DNA of 6,169 nucleotides from an uncultured Clostridium sp. (GCA_947057505.1 CAMSEM010000073.1:1-6169); one strand, 5' to 3'. Shown: positions 1 to 4,733, counted from the first letter of the stretch. Translations and numbers: made by a program. The notes: generated by a model from the letters alone, not told the origin.

Positions 1-44
1 TCCCGCCCCCTTGTTTCGGACGTGTTAAAGCTGTCTATCGTTTC
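1..44. other. GC-rich foreign end segment (probable chimeric join)
   Basis: About half of these 44 bases are G or C, against very low GC in the next several hundred bases. The RT reading frame that runs in from the right stays open through it on the minus strand. However, after the family-like residues YHLGK the peptide becomes ETIDSFNTSETRGR, where this RT family normally continues with a Tyr/Arg-rich segment leading to a PKxR motif. I see no recognisable product on either strand. The most likely explanation is a cloning, amplification or assembly chimera. A genuine rearrangement cannot be excluded. Confidence 0.5.
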
Positions 45-230
45 TTTTCCTAAATGATATTTTTTATTCTTAATGCTATGTAACAAATTAACAATATTAT
101 TTTCTAAATTTAATTCAAAACTAATTACTTCGTTTTTATAGGTTTTATGAAGCCTTGCTCTATTATGAGCCTGCATTAACTTTTCAAAAGTTAAATTTTT
201 ATAAAAACAATTCTTTATTTTTTTAGGCAT
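45..230 (-). CDS. DGR-type reverse transcriptase, N-terminal fragment
   Basis: Only about the first 62 residues are present; the gene runs off or is cut at the left edge. The peptide starts MPKKIKNCFY and contains FEKLMQAHNRARLHKTY, then EVISFELNLENNI, then YHLGK. This matches the N-terminal pattern of DGR and related bacterial RTs: an F-x-x-L-xx-A-xx-x-A-R-xx-K segment, then F-E-x-N-L-E-x-N, then a G-x-Y-x-x-G turn before motif 1. The catalytic palm (YxDD-type motif) is not in the window. The ATG at 230 lies inside the end of the avd gene, a 16-base overlap. A GGAG-like site (rc of 244-248) sits 13 bases upstream, so translational coupling to avd is likely. The family assignment rests on this short N-terminus plus the avd neighbour; retron or other RT classes are less likely in that context. 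Confidence 0.75.
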
Positions 231-589
231 GATGAAATCCACGCTCCTAACATATTACAAATATTGGTTATTAAATTACTCCAAGTTTGATAGTTTTGCA
301 TAGTTATATATTTGTACTTATAGGATAATCTAACTTGGACTTTAAAAAGACAAAGTGTTACATCTAATTCATTTAAATATTTTAACTTTTCGTGTTTGTT
401 AAAAGATTTAATAGCATACATTAATAGCCTAAAACCAGAATATAAACTATTTTTAATTTCTTTTACCAATGCAAAATTTTCAGCTTTAGGATATTTTTTT
501 AGTATATCATTAGTATAATAAATAAGTTCCATATATTTTTGATAAATAACTAAATTAGATTTATTAGTAATTGTTTTAGTTTCTTCCAT
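215..589 (-). CDS. avd: Avd-like DGR accessory protein (four-helix bundle)
   Basis: A 124-aa all-helical protein. It begins METKTITNKS-like (MEETK...) and then shows LVIYQKYMELIYYTNDIL, KYPKAENFALVKEIKNSL, a middle helix ending LNELDVTL, and the closing LGAWI near residues 115-119. The pattern is Y-x-K-xx-E-L-x-Y, then a K-x-P-K-x-x-x-x-x-L-xx-E-I motif, then L-x-x-L-D-V, then L-G-x-W-I. This is that of the Avd / 23S rRNA intervening-sequence four-helix-bundle family, and the F-A-L-V-K-E-I and G-A-W-I elements fit Avd best. Avd proteins form basic pentamers that bind the RT and template RNA and are needed for mutagenic retrohoming in DGRs. The start ATG at 589 follows a GAGGGTG ribosome site (rc of 595-601) that overlaps the stop of the upstream mutS-like gene, leaving 12 bases between them. 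The end overlaps the RT start by 16 bases. The alternative is an rRNA intervening-sequence protein, but the adjacent RT makes Avd far more likely. Confidence 0.85.
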   Translation of the reverse strand: MEETKTITNKSNLVIYQKYMELIYYTNDILKKYPKAENFALVKEIKNSLYSGFRLLMYAIKSFNKHEKLKYLNELDVTLCLFKVQVRLSYKYKYITMQNYQTWSNLITNICNMLGAWISSCLKK

Positions 590-601
590 TTTTACACCCT
601 C

Positions 602-1006
602 TTACATAATAGATTTAGCATAAATCTTAATTTCTTCAATAAAATCATAAGCCTCTTTAATAGAAAGAGTATTGGTATCAATAGCAGATATTTTATGTAA
701 TAAATTTTCTATTTTTTCATCGATACAAGAATGAACAGGCTTGATAGAAGCATTATCTATAATCTTAAAGTGATAAGAGCTCTTTGCTAAAAGACTTTTG
801 TATTTTTCTAATGAATTTTGTGGAAAACCACACTTTACCACATCTTGTGCAAAGTAAGAAATTTTTAAATTTAAGAGATTAGATGCAATTTTAGCATCAC
901 CATCTAAAAAAATAAAAAAGATTCCAGATTTAAATAAATATAATGTATTGTTAGCATCTATCTCGTGTGATTTTAAAAATAAATAATGATCATATAACTT
1001 ACTCAT
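602..1006 (-). CDS. MutS-like (MSL) DGR accessory protein
   Basis: A 134-aa protein resembling a miniature MutS. Residues about 5-85 align to MutS domain I: Y-L-x-L-K near residues 8-12, then G-I-F-F-I-F at 28-33 where MutS has G-D-F-Y-E-L-F, then DAKIAS at 37-42, L-x-I at 47-49, and CGFPQNSLEKYKSLL at 59-73 (MutS: aGvPyHaldxYlxkLv). Residues 106-131 (ISAIDTNTLSIKEAYDF and the I-x-x-I-K that follows) resemble the extreme C-terminal helical motif of MutS (L-D-x-D-x-L-T-P-x-x-A-L-x-x-L-x-x-L-K). No ATPase, clamp or lever domain is present. The Glu of the mismatch-sensing Phe-x-Glu motif is replaced by Ile32 while Phe30 is kept. MutS-like accessory genes have been described with some DGRs. A role in handling the mismatch-rich cDNA or heteroduplex is inference. 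The start follows GGGAG (rc of 1013-1017) at 6 bases. The stop is 12 bases from avd. Confidence 0.75.
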   Translation of the reverse strand: MSKLYDHYLFLKSHEIDANNTLYLFKSGIFFIFLDGDAKIASNLLNLKISYFAQDVVKCGFPQNSLEKYKSLLAKSSYHFKIIDNASIKPVHSCIDEKIENLLHKISAIDTNTLSIKEAYDFIEEIKIYAKSIM

Positions 1007-1059
1007 ATGTTTCTCCCTATATCTAAGGTAATTTTAAACCTTAAAAACTTATCTCTTGT

Positions 1060-1078
1060 ATTGTTAATTAGTAACAAT
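1060..1078. repeat. Perfect 7-bp inverted repeat in the operon gap
   Basis: ATTGTTA at 1060-1066 and TAACAAT at 1072-1078 flank a 5-base loop. The repeat sits in the 96-base gap between the 92-aa gene and the MutS-like gene. No T tract follows on the minus strand, so it does not look like a terminator for the operon. It could be a protein-binding site or a weak RNA hairpin. The rest of this gap shows no template-repeat-like sequence. Confidence 0.35.
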
Positions 1079-1102
1079 TTAAATTTTTTTGTATTTTTGT
1101 AA

Positions 1103-1381
1103 TTAAATATCCCTATTTTCAAATAATAAGTTTTTTAAATCATTAAATCCAAATTTATAAAAACTTCTACTAGTACAAGAAATATAATTAAATAACAATT
1201 CTTCTATTCTAATATGAGAGTATAGTATTCTATTTCGTAAATCTTCATTAGATATATTAGATACTAAATCATGATAACTTTGAAAAAGTTGAAGATATTT
1301 TTTATTATTTTTGTACATAATATCATTAGAATGAGTAGAATACAAAGAATTTAAAAGCTCGTCATTAGAGATACGTTTCAA
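1103..1381 (-). CDS. Hypothetical helical protein, first gene of the DGR operon
   Basis: I do not recognise a family. From the preferred start it is 92 aa, beginning (M)KRISNDELLNSLYSTHSND and ending FGFNDLKNLLFENRDI. It is rich in Leu, Asn, Ser, Tyr and Lys, looks entirely alpha-helical, and has no signal peptide or membrane segment. The start chosen is TTG at 1381, because a full AAAGGAGG ribosome site (rc of 1390-1397) lies 8 bases upstream. A longer reading from TTG at 1420 would place the promoter -10 box and this ribosome site inside the coding region, so it is rejected. The gene is the promoter-proximal member of the operon with the MutS-like, Avd and RT genes, all on the same strand. 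By position it may be a DGR accessory factor, or a small cargo or regulator; the sequence itself shows no function. Confidence 0.7.
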   Translation of the reverse strand: MKRISNDELLNSLYSTHSNDIMYKNNKKYLQLFQSYHDLVSNISNEDLRNRILYSHIRIEELLFNYISCTSRSFYKFGFNDLKNLLFENRDI

Positions 1382-1389
1382 GTAAATAA

Positions 1390-1397
1390 CCTCCTTT
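1390..1397 (-). promoter_or_regulatory. Ribosome binding site that fixes a TTG start
   Basis: The minus strand reads AAAGGAGG, a near-perfect anti-16S match, 8 bases before TTG at 1381. No ATG is available at a suitable distance, so this site decides in favour of the 92-residue product. Confidence 0.75.
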
Positions 1398-1408
1398 AGT
1401 TTTTTTAC

Positions 1409-1436
1409 ATTATAAACCAAAAAAATAAAAAATCAA
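1409..1436 (-). promoter_or_regulatory. Sigma-A-type promoter of the DGR operon
   Basis: On the minus strand TTGATT (rc of 1431-1436) and a consensus TATAAT (rc of 1409-1414) are separated by 16 bases made mostly of T runs. Transcription would start near 1402, giving a leader of about 20 bases that contains the ribosome site of the first gene. No other good promoter is visible inside the operon, so this one probably drives all four genes. Confidence 0.65.
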
Positions 1437-1472
1437 CTATACGTTGTTGGAAAATTCAATAGTAAAAGGTGA

Positions 1473-1501
1473 TTAATAAAAATATTCCGATATTGTATAA
1501 T
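1473..1501 (+). promoter_or_regulatory. Promoter of the tandem RHH gene
   Basis: A consensus TATAAT at 1496-1501 lies 17 bases after a weak -35 match TTAATA at 1473-1478. The predicted start, near 1508, falls almost on the AAAGGTGG ribosome site, so the leader would be very short. The promoter points away from the DGR operon promoter, and the two cores are about 36 bases apart. Confidence 0.55.
1481..1494. promoter_or_regulatory. Candidate operator palindrome
   Basis: AATAT (1481-1485) and ATATT (1490-1494) flank TCCG, exactly between the -35 and -10 boxes of the RHH gene promoter. Ribbon-helix-helix repressors commonly bind short inverted repeats in their own promoters, so this is a plausible autoregulatory site. 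The arms are short and AT-only, so chance is possible in DNA of this composition. Confidence 0.35.
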
Positions 1502-1521
1502 CTAGGAAAGGTGGTGGTAAG

Positions 1522-1863
1522 ATGTCTAGCTTTGAAAAATTTGATAAAAAAGAAAAAGTAATTCCTAGAACTATTGAGATAGAAGATGATTTTTATTTGA
1601 TTTTAGAAAAATTATCAAAAGAAATATATGATGCCTCAATTAATAAATTAGTTAATGCAGCAATTGAAAATTTAATAAAACAAGAAAACATACAAACCTA
1701 TAAAAGAGGAGATAAAATAAGATTGACCAGAACTTTCTTACTAAGAGAGAGTGTGTTAAAAGGACTATATGAATTAAAAAAGAAATATGGACTTCCCATA
1801 TATTTATTAGTAAATATTGCAATAAGAAATGCATTAATAGAAGAAGAACTAATAGAAAAATAG
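1522..1863 (+). CDS. Tandem ribbon-helix-helix DNA-binding protein (putative DGR regulator)
   Basis: A 113-aa protein with two successive ribbon-helix-helix-like units. Unit 1 (about 15-53) has the strand PRTIEIE, helix A DFYLILEKLSKEIY and helix B INKLVNAAIENLI. Unit 2 (about 69-107) has the strand TRTFLL, helix A SVLKGLYELKKKYG and helix B IYLLVNIAIRNALI. Both units share an R-T strand start and the L-V-N-x-A-I-x-N pattern in helix B (43-50 and 96-103), pointing to an internal duplication. RHH proteins of the CopG/Arc type bind DNA as dimers through the strand, so one chain here could form a pseudo-dimer. The start follows AAAGGTGG (1507-1514). The gene is divergent from the DGR operon, with about 140 bases between start codons, so control of both promoters is likely. 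No toxin gene follows, so an antitoxin role is not supported. Confidence 0.7.
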   Translation: MSSFEKFDKKEKVIPRTIEIEDDFYLILEKLSKEIYDASINKLVNAAIENLIKQENIQTYKRGDKIRLTRTFLLRESVLKGLYELKKKYGLPIYLLVNIAIRNALIEEELIEK

Positions 1864-1867
1864 AAAT

Positions 1868-1970
1868 AAGAACTTATAGAAAATGTATAAGAATAATTTT
1901 AAGTAGAATCTATATGACCTAGACTTAACTTAAGATTATAATTTTACAATATCTATAGAGTTCTTTTTTA
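1868..1970 (+). terminator. Long hairpin terminator after the RHH gene
   Basis: The outer arms AAGAACT-TATAGA (1868-1880) and TCTATA-G-AGTTCTT (1952-1965) form 13 pairs with one bulged G. The inner arms ATAATTTTAAGT (1893-1904) and ACTTAAGATTAT (1928-1939) form 12 pairs with one G-U. The 12-base segments between them on each side are also partly complementary, and TCTA/TAGA (1909-1912, 1920-1923) can pair in the apical loop. A T-rich tract (1964-1975) follows. The structure begins 5 bases after the RHH stop codon and is well placed to end that transcript. It is longer than an ordinary terminator hairpin, so another role is possible. Confidence 0.6.
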
Positions 1971-2041
1971 TTTTTGGCAAAATGCTCATAGATTAATATT
2001 TTTTATGTGGATAAATGATAAAAATAAAAAAAGAAAAAATA

Positions 2042-2070
2042 TTGAACCAATATATACTAAAATGTATAAA
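2042..2070 (+). promoter_or_regulatory. Promoter of the cysteine synthase gene
   Basis: TTGAAC (2042-2047), a 17-base spacer and TATAAA (2065-2070) form a good sigma-A-type promoter. Transcription would begin near 2077, leaving a leader of about 60 bases before the ATG. Confidence 0.6.
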
Positions 2071-2079
2071 ATATAGAAA

Positions 2080-2120
2080 TAGGTTTATAGGTAAAACCAA
2101 GTAAAAAACCTAAATATAGG
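2080..2120 (+). promoter_or_regulatory. Leader with competing short hairpins before cysK
   Basis: TAGGTTT (2080-2086) can pair with AAACCTA (2106-2112). Alternatively GGTTT (2082-2086) pairs with AAACC (2094-2098), or CCTA (2109-2112) pairs with TAGG (2117-2120). These pairings are mutually exclusive and lie just upstream of the AAGGAAGG ribosome site (2125-2132). I see no match to the S-box, T-box or another known riboswitch. It may only be an mRNA-stabilising hairpin. Confidence 0.3.
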
Positions 2121-2137
2121 ATACAAGGAAGGAAACT

Positions 2138-3097
2138 ATGTTAAAAACAATTGGAAACACGCCACTGATTAAAATAAAATACAGCTATGATAATAAAATA
2201 AACTACATATATGCAAAACTAGAAAGCTATAATTTAACTGGTAGTATTAAAGATAGAACTGCCTATTATATCATTACAAAAGCTAAACAAAGAGGAAATT
2301 TAAAACCAAATATGCCAATAATAGAGGCAACAAGTGGAAATACAGGTATTTCACTTGCTGCATTAGGAAGGTACTTTCATCATTCAGTCTACATTTTTAT
2401 GCCAGATTGGGTAAGTAAAGAAAGAATGAAAATCATACAAAGCTATGGGGCAAAAGTACAAACCTTTTCACATAGTCAGGGAGGATTTAAAAAATGTATA
2501 CAAGAAGCTAAAAATCTTGCTAAAAAAACAGGAGGATTTTTAGCAAATCAATTTGCTAATCAAGACAATTTATTAGCACAATATGAAACAACAGGAGAAG
2601 AAATTTTAAATCAAGTACCAGAAGAAATAGGTGGTTTTATATCAGGAGTAGGAACAGGTGGAACTTTAATGGGAATAGGTAAAAAGCTAAGAAAAAGATA
2701 TCCAAACCTAATGATTACTGCAATCGAACCAGATAGTATGCCACTCATTTCACAAAATAAAATCATAAAACCTCATAAAATAGAAGGCATAGGGGACGAC
2801 TTTGTACCCTCTTTAATAGATAAAAATGTGATAGATAAAGTAATTTTAGTAAATGATGATGACTGTATTAATATGGCAAGAAAATTAGCAATAGAGTTAG
2901 GTCTGGGTGTTGGAATTTCATCAGGTGCGAACTTTTTAGGAAGTGCTATTTTACAAACGAAAATAAAAAATCCAGTAGTAACTGTATTTGCAGATGACAA
3001 TAAAAAATATTTAAGCACAGATTTGGGAAAACCACTAATCTTAGAAAAAAACTATATTTCTAATCAAATTAAACTATTAGAGTATGAAGTAATTTAA
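2138..3097 (+). CDS. cysK: Cysteine synthase (O-acetylserine sulfhydrylase), PLP-dependent
   Basis: A 319-aa fold-type II PLP enzyme that makes cysteine from O-acetylserine and sulfide in the cytoplasm. The family opening IGNTPLIKI is at residues 5-13. The PLP lysine is Lys38 in LTGSIKDR, the substrate-binding loop TSGNTG is at 65-70, the PLP-phosphate loop GVGTGGT is at 170-176, HKIEGIGDDF is at 213-222, and the cofactor-ring serine is Ser262 in GISSGAN. The closing motif is DDNKKYLSTDL, in place of the more familiar S-G-E-R-Y-L-S-T. The length is normal and the gene is complete. The start is set by AAGGAAGG five bases upstream. The MPDWVSKER and YETTGEEI segments also fit the CysM branch, so CysK versus CysM (or a cysteine-degrading homologue) cannot be settled. 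No serine acetyltransferase gene lies nearby. The gene has its own promoter and a terminator right after it, so it is probably monocistronic. Confidence 0.9.
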   Translation: MLKTIGNTPLIKIKYSYDNKINYIYAKLESYNLTGSIKDRTAYYIITKAKQRGNLKPNMPIIEATSGNTGISLAALGRYFHHSVYIFMPDWVSKERMKIIQSYGAKVQTFSHSQGGFKKCIQEAKNLAKKTGGFLANQFANQDNLLAQYETTGEEILNQVPEEIGGFISGVGTGGTLMGIGKKLRKRYPNLMITAIEPDSMPLISQNKIIKPHKIEGIGDDFVPSLIDKNVIDKVILVNDDDCINMARKLAIELGLGVGISSGANFLGSAILQTKIKNPVVTVFADDNKKYLSTDLGKPLILEKNYISNQIKLLEYEVI

Positions 3098-3115
3098 AAA
3101 AATAATAACATAACT

Positions 3116-3164
3116 AAGCTCTTTTCAATAAAATATAATAATTTAAATTGAAAGGAGTTTTTTT
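3116..3164 (+). terminator. cysK terminator overlapping the next ribosome site
   Basis: AAGCTCTTTTCAAT (3116-3129) pairs with ATTGAAAGGAGTTT (3147-3160) over 14 positions, two of them G-U, with a 17-base loop. The 3' arm runs straight into seven T residues (3158-3164) that abut the ATG of the muramidase gene. It therefore has the form of an intrinsic terminator for cysK, while its 3' arm is also the GAAAGGAG ribosome site of the next gene. A TATAAT at 3134-3139 lies in the loop and could be the -10 box of a separate muramidase promoter, although no convincing -35 box is visible. Confidence 0.55.
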
Positions 3165-4388
3165 ATGTATAAAAAAAAGTGGATAAAAGCTATATTTACA
3201 CTTTTGGTATGCTTTGTTTTTACAATATACATATTGCCAATACCAGTATTTGCTTTTGGACCATCAGACAGTAAGCTATATGAAGGAATTGATGTTAGTG
3301 TTTATCAAGGGAATATAGATTTTAAAAAAGTAAAAGAAGCAGGAATTGAAGTAGTGTATATACGTTCTAGCCAAGGTTTTAGCTATATAGATTCTTATTT
3401 TGAAAGAAACTACCAAAAAGCCAAAGAAAATGGACTAAAAATAGGATTTTATCATTATGTAACAGCAAGAAGCAATGAAGAAGCCAAAAGGCAAGCACAA
3501 TTTTTTGTATCCCTTATATCAGGAAAATCTGTAGACTGTAGATTGGCGATGGACTTTGAAACTTTTGGAGAATTAAGCAAACGCCAAATTAATGAAATTG
3601 GTTTGACTTTTATGAAAACAGTAGAAGAACTAAGCAAAAAACAAGTGATTTTATATAGTAATGCCTATACAGCAAGAAACACATGGGAAGGTGAAGTAAC
3701 AAACTATCCTCTATGGATTGCAGAATATGGAGTAAGCAGACCAGAAGATGCCATAAATTGGAAATCTTGGGCAGGTTGGCAATATACAGATGAAGGAAGG
3801 GTAAATGGAATAAGTGGATATGTAGATAGAGATAAATTTACAAAAGATGTTTTTTTAGAAGATGGATCTGAAATACCAGATGTAGAAAAACCAGAAGAAA
3901 ATGAAAACAGTTCTGGAACAACAACTATTACAATAAAAAAAGGAGATACCTTATCAGAACTTGCTATAAAATACAATACTACTGTAGCAGAATTAGTAAG
4001 GTTAAATAATATTAAAAATCCTAATTTAATTTATGCAGGAGCAACACTTATTATTCCAGGAAAAGAAAATGGAGCAAATGATACACAAATTTATACTGTA
4101 AAAAAAGGAGATACTTTATCTAAAATTGCTCAAATGTTTCATACAAGTGTACAAACGATTGCAAAAGATAACAATATAAGTAATATTCATAAAATTTATC
4201 CAGGTCAAAAATTAAAAATAAATAGTAATTGTAATTATGATTGTGGTCATACTATCTATACTGTAAAAAGAGGAGATACCCTATGGTCAATTGCAAGAAG
4301 ATACCATACTAGTATTGCCAATATTGTAAGATTAAATAGAATTAAAAATCCAAACTTAATTTATCCAGGTCAAATGTTTAGATTATAA
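3165..4388 (+). CDS. Secreted GH25 muramidase with three LysM repeats
   Basis: A 407-aa cell-wall hydrolase expected to cut the glycan strands of peptidoglycan outside the cell. Residues 1-30 form a signal peptide: basic MYKKKWIK, a hydrophobic core, and a likely cut after VFA. A GH25 domain spans about 39-225 with GIDVSVYQGNIDF (Asp43) and the catalytic-type MDFET (Asp130, Glu132), plus the family segments YIRSSQG, GFYHY and WQYTDEG. After a short acidic Pro/Glu/Asn-rich linker come three LysM repeats at about 254-298, 309-352 and 364-407, each with a K-x-G-D-T-L motif. They would anchor the enzyme to N-acetylglucosamine. The C-terminus ends exactly with the third repeat, so the gene is complete. 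The ribosome site GAAAGGAG lies in a hairpin shared with the cysK terminator. It could be a housekeeping autolysin or derive from a phage lysin; the signal peptide favours the former. Confidence 0.9.
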   Translation: MYKKKWIKAIFTLLVCFVFTIYILPIPVFAFGPSDSKLYEGIDVSVYQGNIDFKKVKEAGIEVVYIRSSQGFSYIDSYFERNYQKAKENGLKIGFYHYVTARSNEEAKRQAQFFVSLISGKSVDCRLAMDFETFGELSKRQINEIGLTFMKTVEELSKKQVILYSNAYTARNTWEGEVTNYPLWIAEYGVSRPEDAINWKSWAGWQYTDEGRVNGISGYVDRDKFTKDVFLEDGSEIPDVEKPEENENSSGTTTITIKKGDTLSELAIKYNTTVAELVRLNNIKNPNLIYAGATLIIPGKENGANDTQIYTVKKGDTLSKIAQMFHTSVQTIAKDNNISNIHKIYPGQKLKINSNCNYDCGHTIYTVKRGDTLWSIARRYHTSIANIVRLNRIKNPNLIYPGQMFRL

Positions 4389-4405
4389 GAATAGAGGTAA
4401 GTTTA

Positions 4406-4552
4406 TTGAATGGTTGTGAATTAGTCAATTTTATATCTATAGTATCATGTGCTATTGCAAAAGAGAAAACAACAGAAGAACTAAGTATTTTGGCCGCTAT
4501 TTTTACACAGCTAGGAGATAGTTTAGCTACAATTGCAATTACAAGAAAATAA
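4406..4552 (+). CDS. Small conserved-type clostridial protein (DUF6774-like)
   Basis: A 48-aa reading frame starting at TTG, reading (M)NGCELVNFISIVSCAIAK, then EELSILAAIFTQLGDSLATI and ending ITRK. The N-x-C-E-L-V-x-F-I, C-A-I-A-K and L-x-x-L-A-x-x-F-T-Q-L-G-D-x-L-A-T-I pattern resembles small proteins widespread in Clostridia that I associate, from memory, with DUF6774; their function is unknown. An AGAGGT ribosome site at 4393-4398 is 7 bases from the start and no in-frame ATG competes. It begins 17 bases after the muramidase stop and is followed by a terminator, so it is probably the last gene of that transcript. Two cysteines and a hydrophobic face are visible, but no signal peptide. Confidence 0.6.
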   Translation: MNGCELVNFISIVSCAIAKEKTTEELSILAAIFTQLGDSLATIAITRK

Positions 4553-4574
4553 AGGATACTAAAAGTAGTAAAAT

Positions 4575-4609
4575 AAAAACTATTATTCTAGAATATAAAC
4601 ATAGTTTTT
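4575..4609 (+). terminator. Intrinsic terminator after the small protein gene
   Basis: AAAAACTAT (4575-4583) and ATAGTTTTT (4601-4609) are perfect 9-base arms, so the 3' arm ends in five T residues. Inside them lies a 12-base perfect palindrome TATTCTAGAATA (4584-4595). It stands 22 bases after the 48-aa gene and before the ABC operon. The symmetric A/T tails would let it act on transcripts from either direction. Confidence 0.6.
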
Positions 4610-4644
4610 CAAAATTGTTAGAAATAAGGAAGGCGGTGAAATAA

Positions 4645-4695
4645 ATGGGGAAAGAAATAAAAGTAATATTTAAAGCACATAATTATCTACCTTAA
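4645..4695 (+). CDS. 16-residue micro-ORF ahead of the ABC operon
   Basis: ATG to TAA encodes MGKEIKVIFKAHNYLP. It is preceded by AAGGAAGGCGGTG (4627-4639), an unusually good ribosome site for something so short, and ends 43 bases before the ATPase start. It does not match a known leader peptide and has no run of a single amino acid that would suggest attenuation. It may be a translated upstream ORF or the relic of a longer gene. Translation is only inferred from the ribosome site. Confidence 0.35.
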   Translation: MGKEIKVIFKAHNYLP

Positions 4696-4727
4696 CATAA
4701 AATATACTATGATAAATTTAAAACATC

Positions 4728-4733
4728 AGGAGG
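4728..4733 (+). promoter_or_regulatory. Ribosome binding site that fixes the ATPase start
   Basis: A perfect AGGAGG, five bases before ATG 4739, shows that the ATPase starts there and not at the in-frame ATG 4709, which has no ribosome site. Confidence 0.8.

Noticed and set aside
1382..1420. Longer start (TTG 1420) for the first DGR-operon gene, giving 105 aa
   Set aside because: It would place the -10 box and the AAAGGAGG ribosome site inside the coding region; TTG 1381 is at the correct distance from that site.
1522..1863. Antitoxin of a toxin-antitoxin pair
   Set aside because: RHH folds are common in antitoxins, but no toxin gene adjoins on the same strand; the next feature is a terminator.
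1868..1970. Integron attC site
   Set aside because: One 7-base stretch (ACTTAAC at 1923-1929) fits the RYYYAAC box, but the partner GTTRRRY box and the expected paired inner boxes are absent, and there is no integrase or cassette gene.
1966..2137. S-box (SAM) or T-box riboswitch ahead of the cysteine synthase
   Set aside because: The leader is only about 60 bases and shows no conserved T-box or S-box core sequence, only short AT-rich stems.
2773..3018. Minus-strand open frames inside cysK, the muramidase and the ATPase
   Set aside because: They are antisense shadows of well-supported genes, with no ribosome sites and no family-like content.
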